A DNA stretch of 64,000 bases from Lucifuga dentata. Taxonomy: Eukaryota > Chordata > Actinopteri > Ophidiiformes > Bythitidae. Positions 24,101-35,800 of the stretch are shown here, in pieces. Positions within the stretch are counted from its first letter, which is position 1. Every line of letters starts with the position of its first letter. The notes beneath the pieces are model-generated. The model worked only from the letters and a program-made list of their open reading frames with translations, was not told the origin of the DNA and ran no database searches. The DNA lies in assembly GCA_014773175.1 (NCBI GenBank), contig VXCM01002852.1, positions 1-64,000 on the forward strand. The letters are read 5' to 3'. Both the position numbers and the translations under genes were made by a program.

Positions 24101-25534
24101 TTTATTTAACCAGTCTGAACACAAAGCAGCACCAAAGAAAAGTTATGTCTCTGCTACTGCTAGTGGATATAGTCCAACAAGAAGACGGCTTTTACAGAGA
24201 AATTAAAAATGACCGTTCTTTGTACATTCGGATGTACATGTTAGAATGTGAAACATTGAATTTTGAAATATGAGGGGATTTGGCAAAATAGGAGGAAAAA
24301 TAAAATATGTTTTATGTTTTTGAAAATGGTTCTCAGTAATGTAACATGTATGCAGGTGGTACTTTTTGGGCTTAAACATGCAAAATCACCAGTATGGTCC
24401 TTTAAAGAAAGCCTAAGAATGAACACTTTGCAAAATCTACCTGCACCTTGAGTTCAAAACACATCGGCACCAGTTTTAACCTTAATATACCCTATAAATC
24501 AATAGTATAGTAATCCTCTTTTGCTGTTTTTACATTGTCAGGAGGTAAAATTTATCCTCTTTTCTCGCTGGTATGACTTCCAAAGTAAGATTCCACACTG
24601 GTTCACAGGTTTTTAGAGGGTGTTACCTGAAGCTAATCAGTATGATTCACAGCAAGACGTTGTTTAGGAACTAGATTTTACAAAACACAGCACTGTGAAG
24701 TGGTGTTTGGAGGTCTCTGGATAATTCCAGAAGCGTGGAATAAGAGTATCCCTGCACTTCTCAAGGATGCAGATTGAACTGCGGTCTGGCTGCTCGTTAT
24801 ACTCACACTTCCCACAGGCAAGGCTCTGACATCTTTCTCTTTGTGTAGACAGGATCGCTCTCTGACTCTTTAGACTCGCTGTATTCCTAACAGCTCAACG
24901 TTGCGCCCCATGATGTTGAAGCCTGAAGCCTTGAACAGCATACAGAAGTGGCCTAACATGCAGCCAGAATAGCAGAAGTCCTGTTTTTCCTGAGTTGTTC
25001 TACCTTTTTTTAGACTTACTAGAAGTGAATTTTACTATATTTCTTGGACGCATTGCCAGTCTGTATAAGATCATCAGCCAGCGTAAATGCCTCCATTGTA
25101 AATGTCAGCACAGTGTGGTGCAATATGATGTCATGACCCCACAGCTTCCGTTGTTTACTTTGCCTGCTGAAGGGAATGGAACCTGTTACTGGAACAGACT
25201 CATCTAAAGGTCGATGATGTTTTCCTTAGGGTTTGAAAGCTACCCAGCTGGGGTGGGTGTGTTTTATTAAGGTGGGAGTTATGTGTGTGTGTTTGCTCCA
25301 CAGCGCCGGCATGATCAACCATGATGTGATCGTTGGCATCAACGGGCGGCCGATCCACACCACACAGGAAGTGAGCGACGCCGTGCAGACCGGCTCTGCT
25401 CTTTTGNCGGGCGGCCGATCCACACCACACAGGAAGTGAGCGACGCCGTGCAGACCGGCTCTGCTCTTTTGGTGGCGGTGCGACGAAACGACGGGGACAT
25501 TATGCTTACTATAATTCCTGAAGAAGCAGACTGA
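11291..25534 (+). CDS. htra4: HtrA serine peptidase 4 (secreted IGFBP-Kazal-trypsin-PDZ protease), nine exons
   Basis: Exons: 11291-11699, 19142-19241, 19345-19549, 21156-21350, 21462-21494, 22702-22816, about 22933-22989, 23462-23557 and 25304-25534. All introns are GT-AG. The predicted protein is about 458 aa once two lesions are discounted (human HTRA4 is 476). A signal peptide (residues 1 to about 19) is followed by an IGFBP-type cysteine module with GCGCCVVCA, a Kazal module ([19 protein letters not shown]), the protease domain and a C-terminal PDZ. The triad is intact: His199 in TNAHV, Asp229 in MDIALIK and Ser307 in GNSGGP, with the same spacing as human HTRA4. The PDZ residues [10 protein letters not shown] and [13 protein letters not shown] resemble HTRA4 more than HTRA1, and tm2d2 downstream matches the human HTRA4 locus. 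Family role: extracellular trimeric serine protease. Oddities: a one-base phase conflict at exon 7 and an assembly duplication in exon 9. The first in-frame ATG at 11291 opens a good signal peptide. Confidence 0.9.
11720..11769. repeat. (CTTT)n microsatellite
   Basis: A tetranucleotide run just inside htra4 intron 1, about 20 bp from the exon 1 donor. Confidence 0.9.
11929..11971. repeat. (AAT)n microsatellite
   Basis: A trinucleotide run followed by a short GAA run. The leucine-rich antisense ORF over it is an artefact. Confidence 0.9.
15250..15291. repeat. (GTAT)n microsatellite
   Basis: An interrupted GTAT tetranucleotide run within htra4 intron 1. Confidence 0.85.
16019..16151. other. 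66-bp tandem duplication around a single N (assembly artefact)
   Basis: Bases 16019-16084 and 16086-16151 are the same 66-bp sequence, separated only by an N at 16085. This is the pattern left when two contig ends that overlap are joined without merging. It is not a biological repeat. Confidence 0.85.
16655..17549. mobile_element. hAT-like non-autonomous DNA element, copy 1
   Basis: The left edge reads CAGGGTGTTTTCATAC and the right edge CTCTGAAAATGCCC, a weak inverted match typical of hAT-type ends. The internal blocks (TTCAGATGAACATGTTGAAG, TTAGCTTCTGCT-type and GACTACAGCTCTGAAAATGC) recur diverged at 25731-26365, so this is an interspersed repeat. No intact transposase ORF is present. Confidence 0.5.
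18081..18127. repeat. (GT)n microsatellite
   Basis: A TG/GT dinucleotide run with one TATG interruption. The CVCVCV ORF across it is an artefact. Confidence 0.95.
18553..18760 (+). repeat. Interspersed repeat B, copy 1 (AAGTCAAGTTTATTT family)
   Basis: It begins with AAGTCAAGTCAAGTCAAGTT and continues with blocks such as AAAGGGCTTTACAG and AAGATGAGGAAAAACTCC. The same order of blocks recurs at 53113-53320. No coding capacity is visible. It resembles the abundant fish repeats that start with CAAGTTTATTTATA, but I cannot assign a family. Confidence 0.6.
21657..22327. mobile_element. Palindromic TTAA-ended MITE, copy 2 (almost complete 670-bp palindrome)
   Basis: Ends are TTAAAGGACTATACC and GGTATGGTCCTTTAA. 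Inside, the block at about 21825-21885 (ATTAAAATCAACTTGTTGAC, then GTTCTTGGGATAGGTAATCC) reappears inverted at about 22108-22165. A central GATCTGAAAATGCTT / AAGCATTTTCAGATC pair closes the hairpin. Both arms therefore match along nearly their whole length. It lies in htra4 intron 5 and would fold into a long hairpin in the pre-mRNA. Confidence 0.8.
23851..24405. mobile_element. Palindromic TTAA-ended MITE, copy 3
   Basis: Starts TTAAAGGACCATACCTGTGG and ends AAAATCACCAGTATGGTCC then TTTAA. The right arm carries the inverse of the left arm of copy 1, for example AGAAGACGGCTTTTACAGAG. It lies in htra4 intron 8. Confidence 0.75.
25343..25471. other. 64-bp assembly duplication with N inside htra4 exon 9
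   Basis: Bases 25343-25406 are repeated exactly at 25408-25471, with an N at 25407 between them. The extra 65 bases (64 plus N) are not a multiple of three, so they break the frame. Counting the block once gives an open frame through [20 protein letters not shown] to TGA at 25532-25534. Confidence 0.9.
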
Positions 25535-25558
25535 TGCTTTGTGGCTTAAATGGAAGCC

Positions 25559-25564
25559 ATTAAA
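25559..25564 (+). terminator. Possible htra4 polyadenylation hexamer ATTAAA
   Basis: The common variant hexamer ATTAAA lies 25 bases after the htra4 stop codon. It would imply a very short 3' UTR. Other signals further downstream are possible. Confidence 0.25.
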
Positions 25565-25730
25565 GGGAAAATCTACCCTGAAATACAATAATACTGGCAT
25601 AAAGATGCATTACTTAGTTAGTTTAGTGCATTTTTCTCATTCCTGTGGATTAAACGTAGACGGTGTAACATCACGGAAACATATTTCCACTGCGGCTGCA
25701 TTGACATCGTAAAAATATCTCTATTTTTTT

Positions 25731-26365
25731 AGGGTGTTTTCATACCTACAATATGTGGTTTGGTCCAGTTCAGTCAAACTGGGGTTCCCTTCCTGTCTTG
25801 GTACAGTTCATTTCTGCAGGATTGAAACCATCAACCACACTCGAGTGTGGACCAAAGCAACCACAAGACCATTTAGAGGAAAAGTTCTCGGCCCGTTTCC
25901 AGATGAACCCTGGAGCACTTTGTTTACAGTCTAAACATAATCCATACAAGATCCAAACCAACTAATCTACTGAGCTATTGATCAATTTTATCTAACACGT
26001 CTTCAGATTAACATGTTGTATGTGCTAAATACTTTATGTGCTCAATTCTCCTGTTCAGGCGCCTGAAGGCAGCACATCTTTTTCACAACATGCCAGGCAA
26101 AGGTTTTCCACACGGCATCATGAAGTCAAATTTAGCTTCTGCTACCTTAGTTTTCTTGGTTTAAAATTATGACACGAATGATGGCTGGGACATGGAAAAG
26201 TATGCCAGTTCCATCTATGTTACATGTTATTTAGTTATACTGGCATATTAAACTTTTTCGTTAAATTAAAAATTAAAAAGTTAAAATTCATTAAATCCAA
26301 CATTCAAACAATTTAGTTCCTGACTCATTCCGTGGTAAACAGACTGCACGTCTGACAAATGCCCT
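25731..26365. mobile_element. hAT-like non-autonomous DNA element, copy 2
   Basis: Begins AGGGTGTTTTCATACCTACA and ends near GACAAATGCCCT. It includes the ACTCGAGTGTGGACCAAAGC motif common in fish non-autonomous elements, and shares internal blocks with 16655-17549. It sits just downstream of htra4. No transposase ORF is present. Confidence 0.5.
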
Positions 26366-26827
26366 AAAACGCCAAGTTAGTGTTGTTTCAGTCACTTGGA
26401 ATCAAAAAGCAAAGCTTATTATAAAGAACCATACTTTTCATTGATAAAACATTCTCATGTCAGACTTTTTGGCTCGTCAACACGGTGTAACTGATAATAT
26501 TCATATTGCCTGCATTCCATTTAGGTGCCTTGTTTACATACATACTATACTTTTTTTTTTGTCTGTGCGTGATTAAGGCAAAAGAAAATGCGAGTAAGAC
26601 ATAAATGAATGAATGGAATTAAGAGGATTCCATTCAAAGAAAATACATGCATATATACATGTATCTTGATGAACTGGTACACATTTTTGTTCCATAAACT
26701 TTAGTTTGTTGGGTTTTAGTTGCAGGTTTTTCAGAGGGTGAGATGCAAACATTAAACATGTTACACTCAGGAGCCAGGTAAGATTTTTTTCCTTAAAATA
26801 AAAGCAAATATATTTTGTCACTCTGTA

Positions 26828-27140
26828 CATATGGTGAGGTCCAAAAGTCTGAGACCACTCTGAAAATGCTTCTATTCTGCATTCTCTTTGAATTGAATAC
26901 ATGATTTTTCATTACAAATGATAAAATCATTTTTTTGAATGAGAAGTTGAATCTCTGAAAAATGTACATGAATGTCAGAATATCGTAGTATTTGGTACGC
27001 CTCCCTTTTGCTATGACAGCATCACTCCAGCTGGCATGGACTCCACAAGTTTGTAAAAACCTGATGAGCCAAGTTATCCAGTATGATGTGACAATGTTCC
27101 AAAGAGCTTCTTGTGATGTCAGACTTTCTGATTATTTCCA
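26828..27140 (+). mobile_element. Possible DNA-transposon remnant
   Basis: It opens with GAGGTCCAAAAGTCTGAGAC, a phrase that recurs at ends of fish Tc1-like and similar elements. Further on, CTTTTGCTATGACAGCATCA would encode PFAMTASLQLAWTPQ-like text. No complete ORF or opposite end is visible, so this rests on pattern memory only. Confidence 0.3.
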
Positions 27141-30061
27141 CATTTNAAAAAAAAAAAAAAAAAGTTGTGATATATACATGACATTTTGAACAGAAACTGA
27201 AATTATTGTCACAGCATCAGGGTAACAGTCCATACTGTACAGGTGATATTTGTATTCATGCACTGTACTAGATTTGGCATTTGTAACTTTGATATCAAAT
27301 ATCAAATGTGTTCATGAATGTAATAAAACACATTACTTGAGATGAACAAAGTTTCCTTGTCTGTTGAAATAGTTAGCTGTGTTCTGACACGTTTGGGAAA
27401 GTGAAGTGACTGTTGCATTCGCTCAATCAATCCAATCATGTAGCTCAGGTCAAAATCTTTAAGCACCGAGCAGAAATAACAGCGTCTTCCACTGACATTC
27501 CACACTGCACCAACCGCAGCCCATTAAATCCACTCAGAGAATTATGAGGACACACTTTAGCAGATCATTTTTATTGGATCATAAGAACTGAGCACAGTGA
27601 TAAATATAAGATGAGACGGTCTGCGTTCCTGTCCTCTATCACGAGAGGAAAATTCCCCATCCCAGTGCACGAGTGCTGATTAATTAAAAAACAAAAGAGC
27701 ACAAGAAAGATATTTAAGAGAAAATGACCAAATACGTCCATCTCTTATCTTCATCTCAATTTGCGTATGATTTTCTTCTTGAATTTGATCAACAGCATGT
27801 TTAATTTCAGGAGCAATGTGCCAACATGTGAGACAACAGAAGACATAAGGATGTGGTACAGTACTTTCATAGAATTCCCCACGAACATATCATTTCAGAC
27901 AAACACAAAAAGATAAGGCAAATAAATAAATAGTACATCGGATTCAAATGAGTATCAATATTATTTACAGTATTTTTACAAGGGCGAGAGACTCAGGATG
28001 TCAGGTTTCAGTATAGTGGGAGTAACACAGTATGTAACAGTTTTCTAATCATTTTAAACAAGATTTCAGATGGGAAGAAAACAGCTGGTAGTTTAAACCC
28101 AAGAAATATGCTCAGATTAAAGGGCAACTTCATCAATTTTAACAACAAATTCAGTTTATTGTTTGCAGGGAGCGCTACACGGCATGTGAAAACAACCGTT
28201 TTAGACTTTTGTGAAATTAGAGAAACTAGAGCTGTGCAAAGTTGGGGAAAGTGACCCTTATGACATCGCAAGGGTTACTTCCTGTTGCTGCAGAGGACAA
28301 GTTTGAAAAGTATGAAAACTAAAGCCACACCAACAGCACAGACATGAAGGCTTACTCTATGCTTTGCATGGTATCATCTCTGTATCCTGATACATTATAT
28401 GGATAATGACATCTGGTGTCTGCACTTGTACTCATACCTTGAATTAAAAAGTGTTTCTGAAAAACTGGATTCTGCTGCATTGTGATTGGATCTCAGATGA
28501 CAGGTCATTATGTTATTAAAGCCCTTGTTTCCTCCTTCGGGGAGGAAATGGTCAGTGAAAATGGATGGATCATCCATTTTTTTAAAATAGCTTTTTCCGT
28601 GGCAAGTTACTGTCCATTTTCTAGGTGCAGGTCCAAGTCTCAACTCCCGATTCCAAATAACTTTATTGTCAAGAGCAGGAAGACAAGACAAGGTGATGTT
28701 TTCTCCCAAAAGTGTCCTACAGCTGCACTTATTGCATTCACACTTACAAATTATAACTGAAATCCAAATGCAACAAGCTAAACGACATCCTTTCAAAATC
28801 ATTTGTCATTCGATGTATTTCATTCTGATTGCAATGTGTTTACACCTGGCATTAAAGCGTGTTTTTGCTTTTTCTGGATAACGTATCTGGATACATATTG
28901 CATTTGAATGCAATATGTAAGTGGGGCTGTTGTAATCCTTGTGATGTCATAAAGGTCACCTTCCCTCTGCAGTCACAATAGCCTTTACATAGCCGTTTTC
29001 ACAGGCTGAATAGTACAGCCAGGGACAATAAACTGAATTTGATGTGTAAAATCTTTGGAGTTCTGTACACAATTTTTACAGGTGTGTAAAACAGCATAAT
29101 AATCATACTCTGAATGTGAGTGCAAACTGTCAAACGACAGGATTTAATACCTCATTCCACCAAGGATCTGTAGCCAACTGAAAATATATTGCCTGCTAAA
29201 AGTACATCGCTGCTGCTGACAGGAACAGCTGACACATTGACGATTGTGTCTTCTTCAACTTTTTTTTCTGATTGATCTGAAAGGGTTTTTATGGACCCTT
29301 CGGTAATGAAACTCGCGCCGTCTATGAACGACCGCATAAACCTTCAGCTCCAGTAAAGACGAGAAATTTAACAAAGCGGAGCTGTGGGATCTGAATATTT
29401 CACATCACTTCAAAGACTGGAGTCTAGCTGGAAGTGAATGAAAACTCTCAATTTGCAGTGAATATTTATTTAAGACGACTTCAGAGCAGGATCTAAATCT
29501 ACTGTAAATCTTAATTTAATGTGGAACATCGCTCACACGCAGCACAGAGGCAGTTTGGGATATTTGTTTGCCTCGAAACAGTAAATCATCAACTTGTCAG
29601 TGTGACTTATGTAATCGCTATTCATCTTCAGCTCGGCGCTGAAACTCGCTAACAGCTGTAACGTGTAATCACTCTAAACAATGTTGGAACAAATTCAAGG
29701 AACTGAGAAAACAAAAAAGTTCCAACTTTGCCTCGGTGGAAGAATACAGTGAGTGCCAAGGTGAACTGTTGTAGGTGATTTAGTGTCGGAGAGAAATTAG
29801 AATATCTTTGCACATCATTCTGCTACAGGCACAACGTTCTGACAACACTAACTGGAACAGAAGATTTTGGAATATTATTCAACATAATTAACTGTTTGTC
29901 AATAGTCTTATGAAAAACTTTTTTTCCCCCAAATCCCTAAAACTACTAAACTGGAGTCACTGAACAGAATTTGGAAGTTTGCCCTCCTAAGAAATGAGAT
30001 ATGTTACTTGCCATGGATTTAATATTGTAGAACTCTCATCACTATATCCAACAAATCACTG

Positions 30062-30590
30062 TTAAAGGACCATGCCGGTGATTTTGCAAGTTAAAGCCCA
30101 ATCATACACTTTGTTATGTTACTGAAAACCATTTTCTAGAACATAGAACTGTATTTTAGTTTGCCTGTTATTTTGCCAAATTCCCGATTTTTTTCTAAAT
30201 CAAATGTTCCAAGGAATATACCCACTTTAAAAATTCAATGTTTCATCTGCTAACATAAATATTAGAAGGAAAAGTTGCTTAGTAAAAGTAGTCTTCTCGT
30301 GGGACTATATTCACTGGCGGAAATATACATTTTGCAGCTCCATGTCAGACCAGTTAAACTGAGTAAAACTTCAACAACAAAAAAATTATGTATCTCAAGC
30401 AGGTTTAAAGTCTCTTCAAGTTGATTTTTATAGTGTACTGGAATAAACTGAAGCCAACAGTCTGGAAGGTAGAAAAAACAGTTCTAAAATGTACCGCTCC
30501 AGTAGTATGTTTTGGAAAATGGTTGGCAGTAATGTAACATGTATTAATTGGGCTCGAACATGCAAAAAAATCACCTGCATGCTCCTTTAA
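30062..30590. mobile_element. Palindromic TTAA-ended MITE, copy 4
   Basis: Starts TTAAAGGACCATGCCGGTGA and ends ATCACCTGCATGCTCCTTTAA, with the family blocks (AAAGCCCAAT, TCCAGTAGTATGTTTTGG and others) in order. It lies between htra4 and tm2d2, in the region of their convergent 3' ends. Confidence 0.75.
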
Positions 30591-30913
30591 CCACAATAGT
30601 CATTCTGATGCAGTCTCAAACTGGGAAATTTTGAAGTCAGTTAATTAAATTAGTCCACATTTTTCTCAAGAGCCCCTGGGAACCCCCGTAGGAACCTTCA
30701 GGAGGTCCCCAGACTCCACTTTGCACAGCGCTGCTGTAAATCTCCTTCCCAAAGCCCGAGAGCAGCCCACAGAACATCCGCTCATAAGCGCGCCACGCTC
30801 AGACTAAATCCCCCAAATACTGAAGATTTATCTACTGATATCTGACAAACAAATAGCTGAGAAGCGGCCAGTGGCCAGTCTCCAGCAGGGGGTGGGGGGT
30901 TAGGGGGTTGGGT

Positions 30914-32125
30914 TCAGTAGTAGGTGCACCAGTTGCTGTAATCGCTAGGCATTAGGCCACCGGTGATGAGCAGGATCAAGTCAACAAACCACCAGATTCC
31001 CAGACCGCCGAGGGTCAGCAGCTTCCCAACCGCCGTGCCGGTGTGGCCCAGGCAGAAGCGATCCACGCCGAAACAGCCCAGGAAGAAGGAGTACAGCAGC
31101 GTGGTGATGAAGTAGTGACCAGTATACCTGTGACAAGCCAGGAATATATCATGTAAATGTAAATAGGAATAGGAATATATAAAGCTCATGGTTGATTTAA
31201 GACTTAAAGGTATGGAGTTACAGAGTTGTGGCACAATGATTGTGTAAAGTTGATTTTGGTTTTGAGAAATATCTCACTTTGTTGAGCCCAGTTGACAGAA
31301 TTTATATGTCTAAATATTGGTGTGGGAGTCATAATTTGCCTGTTTCAGAGTGTAGATACGCACAGGATAATACATCCAAACCATGGAATTTCTGCTTGAC
31401 AGGCGACCGATGTGACGCGCTTATTTGCTCTGTTTTTGATGAGGATAAAAACAAATTAATTAAAACATATTATAGAGTCAGTCCAAAGTTTGAAAAGTTG
31501 AAAAAGTTGATGGGCACAAGAAATTTAGCTAAGTTTATTCAGTAAATAATGTGCAGCTTTTAATTTCTAAATGTAATCGACTCATATATGTACAAAGTGT
31601 TTTGGTTTGTATCTGCTTGTTGCCTGTGTGTGTGTTGTTTTTTCTTTTGTTCTTTATACCCTGGAGAGGAGTCTAAAGGAAAAGAACTAAATGAAATGAA
31701 ATAAATGAAGAAGCAAATTATTTGAGACGACATATTTCAACTTTAACACCACTTGTGAAAAAAAATTTTAAAGTTAACTTTAAGACAATTTGATGCCAAT
31801 TGGAATTAACGAGAAAGAGAAGAGAAAGAAAAGAAAGAAGAGATTTTTAATCTCAAGAAGTTTTTCCTGGTTAAATAAAGCAGGGATGGGTCGGGGGCCA
31901 ATAAAATTTCATTCTCCCCGTCAAAGGTCCACACATTAACCCTCCCCCTGACCCGACCCGACCCATTTTACACCAGATGTGAATGCGATAAGCGGCACGT
32001 ATATGGAATATTCAGACGCGAAATTATCATGTCAAAACTATTTACACCCGTGAATTTATGACTGCTCGTCAAAGTTTGGCGGTGCGACAGGACATCAAGA
32101 TGGATTCAATATCATCCAGTGGTGG

Positions 32126-32158
<33 letters not shown>

Positions 32159-32810
32159 GAGAAAAGAAGAAAAAACATTTGTGGAGTCATCCAATTCTGG
32201 AGGGAAGTAAGGAACACGGGAGTTTCACTGTCTGATACTGGAGCTGAAACTTTACCATGACGCTTCAGACAAGATTTCAGGATGTCAGTGGGCCAATTTG
32301 AACATGTCCTGGAGATACGAGCTCCACATCTGAGGAGGCAGAGGACAAATTTCAGGGAGCCAATCGATCCAGAACAGCGTATGGTGGTGTGTCTCAGGTC
32401 ACGTTAATATCTGAGCACAGTTTTATTATACAGGCCGTGCATAAAGGCACATACGCCGGGCATTCAGAGTGCGCCTTTATGTGCGCTCTAGATGCACGAA
32501 CTGTGCGCTGTGGATAAACAGGCCGTTACGCACGCCGTGTGTCATTAAGCACAGGCTTCGTCTATAAGAAAAAGCTGAGATGCGTGCCGAGCCAACATTA
32601 AACGTGATGTGATGATGGTTTTGATTTGACTGATCCATTCTTGCTGCAGGTAAAAGACGGAGGAAAAAAAAATAGAGCAAATAAAATAAATGCCACATTT
32701 TCGCGATGCGAAATTTAGCCTTGTATGTGTATATTCTCATTAACTGATGTAGTTTTTAATTGAGACATGATTTATTTGCGCTTAAAATCACGTTCAGTGT
32801 AAAAGGGCCT

Positions 32811-32841
<31 letters not shown>

Positions 32842-35800
32842 GGAGAGGAAAAGAGACAAGACATTTGCTCTTGGAGATACAGGAAAATAACTGCTTCTGC
32901 TGGATGTTAATGTGCAGCGCTGTCCCCACCCCTACCGGACTGGACCGATCCTATTCTCTCATTGAAAGCTTTGCTAGCATGATAGTAATATCGCATCAGT
33001 AATGACCAAGCAACCGAGTGCCCTCTGCTGGTGGGTGGTGGTACTACAAAGGAAAACACTTTATCATTTGCAGATATGCCTTTCTAGCATATTCTTAATG
33101 TATACTATAAAATAAATATCCCACAATCATAGAGGAAATGAGATTAACAAAATACGAGAGTATCAGGACAGGATAATGCAGCAGGACTTTGCAGTTGTAG
33201 AATAAGAATAAGGAGTGGACAAAATAAAAAACAACACATTTTCTCTACAATACAACAGGAGGAGGGACAGAGTCTCAACAAATATTTCACATTATAAATA
33301 TTTTACACCATATAAACTTAAAGTAGTATTTGTTGGAGATCTGCTGTGTTGGATTGGATGTGGATTGGATTGCTTTTATTGTGTATGTCTTTACTCTGTT
33401 GCTGCAGGGATTACATCATGTGTAGATATATGCAGAAATGCAACATGAAGTGCTGTTAAAAGTGGCAGAAAGAAAACTTATTTGACACATTTGTAAACAG
33501 TGCCCTCTAGTGGTCATTTCTTGTTGAGCACCATTTCATCTGAATCAGATCACTGGCAGAAATTAGTGCACATATGCATGTTTTGACTCATTTCTGGATG
33601 TTGCATTGACCAGGTGACACTGCAGCTAAAATGCATCATTTTTTCTGCTAATATTTCTTTAAGCATTCACTTAGTTTTGTAAATCTGACAATATGAACAA
33701 CTCCCAATACAGTAAGAATGTGTGGATACTTTTATATAATGCACGCTATGTAGGTGATTTAACCTTGAAATCGCTTATCATTATTTTCTGCGTTATTTCC
33801 AGCATTCTCTGTTGCTGTTTAAAAAAAAAGAATTAGAATTTCGTTTAGTCACGAGCTGAGTTTCTCGTCTGTGTGTAAAACAAGACTAAATACATTAGGC
33901 AGATTCCCTCAGACAGCAAACCAGTTCTGTGCTTTTTCTCTCGTTAAAGGAGTATTACGCCTCTGTGCACACGCAATGTACACAACTCTACAAAACTTAA
34001 TATTTTTTTTTTTTTTNTTTTTTTTTTTTTTGTAAATTTAGGATGTACTGTACTGGTACATTTTTTTATATAAGAGATCAACCTTTTATCTTTTATTTCA
34101 ATAATCTCAACTTTTGCAATTCTCAACTACTTTCTCAAATAAAGTCACTAAAACAACTCAAGGTAAATATGAGCATTAGAGAGGAGAGAGGTACCAGAAG
34201 TACTGCAAGTTATCATGTGACTCATGTTTATCAAAGTCATTTTCCAAGACTTGTTCACAATATTTACAGCAACCTAATGCTGGTGAGACAAGGAATCAGA
34301 TGGACAGAACAGAACCTTAATTTCAGATTTCATCCATATGGACAGTTTGGGGAAAATGTTACATTATATTCAAAATACTCTAAATGTTTGGAAAATGCTC
34401 ATGATTTAAGGTTTTCCTAGTTTTCCAGGATGCATCTGCCTTCCATACAGGGAGACATTTTATTTTCACAGGGGTGGATCTGCAGGAAGGCATAGGGAGC
34501 AGCTGCCATAGCTACTGTGGGGCACGTACATAACCCCCACCTCCAGCTCCACAAATTATAATGTATAATGTAATTTTCATTCATCACTTTGTCCTTGTGC
34601 TGCCCAAAGCCCTGGAATAAGTGAGAAATAGGGGAAAAATCCATAATTCATAGGGCTCATAATTCTTATTGCCCACCACAGGGACCCTGACAAATCATTG
34701 CTACATGTTCAAGCCACACAACTGCTTTTACACTTGAACCAGCCAACACACAGACACACACACACACAAAAGTGTGACTAAAGCTTGGTTTATACTTCAC
34801 GTTGTTGCAAGAGCACAAGGGCCACACGTGACGTAATCACGGCGTCTGCACCATGGCGTTCTGGGTCTCTGCAACGTCATGTCACGTGATTGCACACCTG
34901 CTAGATTTTGTGACTTGGCGCAAATGGCACATTATTCAAAATGGAGTTGGAGGGCAGACTTGCCGAGCTGGTACGTCTATACAAACATCTTTGTGACTTG
35001 TCCCTGAGAGATTATAAGGACCAACATATGTCCCAAATCTCCTGGAACGGAATAGCAACTTTACTGGGCAAAGATATAAGTTTTTACCAAAAAAAAAAAA
35101 AAATTTGGAAAAATATGCAGGGTCGTTCCTGACTACTTCGTTGACTACTTCCTGCTTGACATGGTATTTCCTCTCTGGGAACATTGTAACGGAGAATGCG
35201 CCAAGTATAAAATGCCCTCACTCTGTGGATGTGCACATGCTGTAGCCCCCTCGCTAAAGTAGGGAGCTGTTGCTGAGCTTCATGGAGGTCACAACTGAAA
35301 GTCTGAGTTTTTTGTGTAAGTTTAAACACAAAGCAAATCAGCAATTTACCATATGCTAAATTCAATTACATACTGATGGCATGGCAATTAACATAGCATT
35401 AGCTAAAAGCTAAACCTTTAGCTACAACAGAACTGGCATCAGTAAATCTAACTATTGGTTTTGTTTAAGTCAGAAGTAAACTTTACCAGCACACACTTTT
35501 CTAAGAGTATGTTGGTAAATTTAATTCTTAGAGTCACTGAGTAAAATTTGACATGACGCAAATGGCGTCAATAAGTTTTTGCAATTCAAATACAGCCAGA
35601 TTACATCAAGGGCATATACGTTTGCTTTTACAGCATGGTATGACTTACTTGATGCAGGGTACATTCCCCCTTAGGAATTCTCTGGGTCCAGCACACTCGA
35701 TATCATCCAGTGCAGTGCAGATCACTGGTGTGTGGTTCACTTCTTTTTGAGTCTGGCCTCCCCACTAAAAAAAAAGCAAAACATTATGCGTAAGTTCAAT

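Larger units (their letters stand above)
26366..30913. other. Intergenic region between htra4 and tm2d2
   Basis: No gene is recognised. It contains a possible DNA-transposon remnant at 26828-27140, a poly-A with N at 27146, A/T-rich sequence, a motif TTTACACCTGGCATTAAA near 28840 of the type found in fish MITE ends, a 61-codon orphan ORF at 29152-29337 on the minus strand, and MITE copy 4. htra4 and tm2d2 converge here, so their 3' UTRs must end inside this stretch. Confidence 0.45.

Noticed and set aside
11291..25534. Identification of the protease as htra1 or htra3
   Set aside because: Domain order alone would allow it, but the PDZ residues and the tm2d2 neighbour fit htra4.
28395..28802. 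A 135-codon minus-strand ORF with many cysteines
   Set aside because: No recognisable domain; it overlaps sequence resembling MITE ends, and no splice signals support it.
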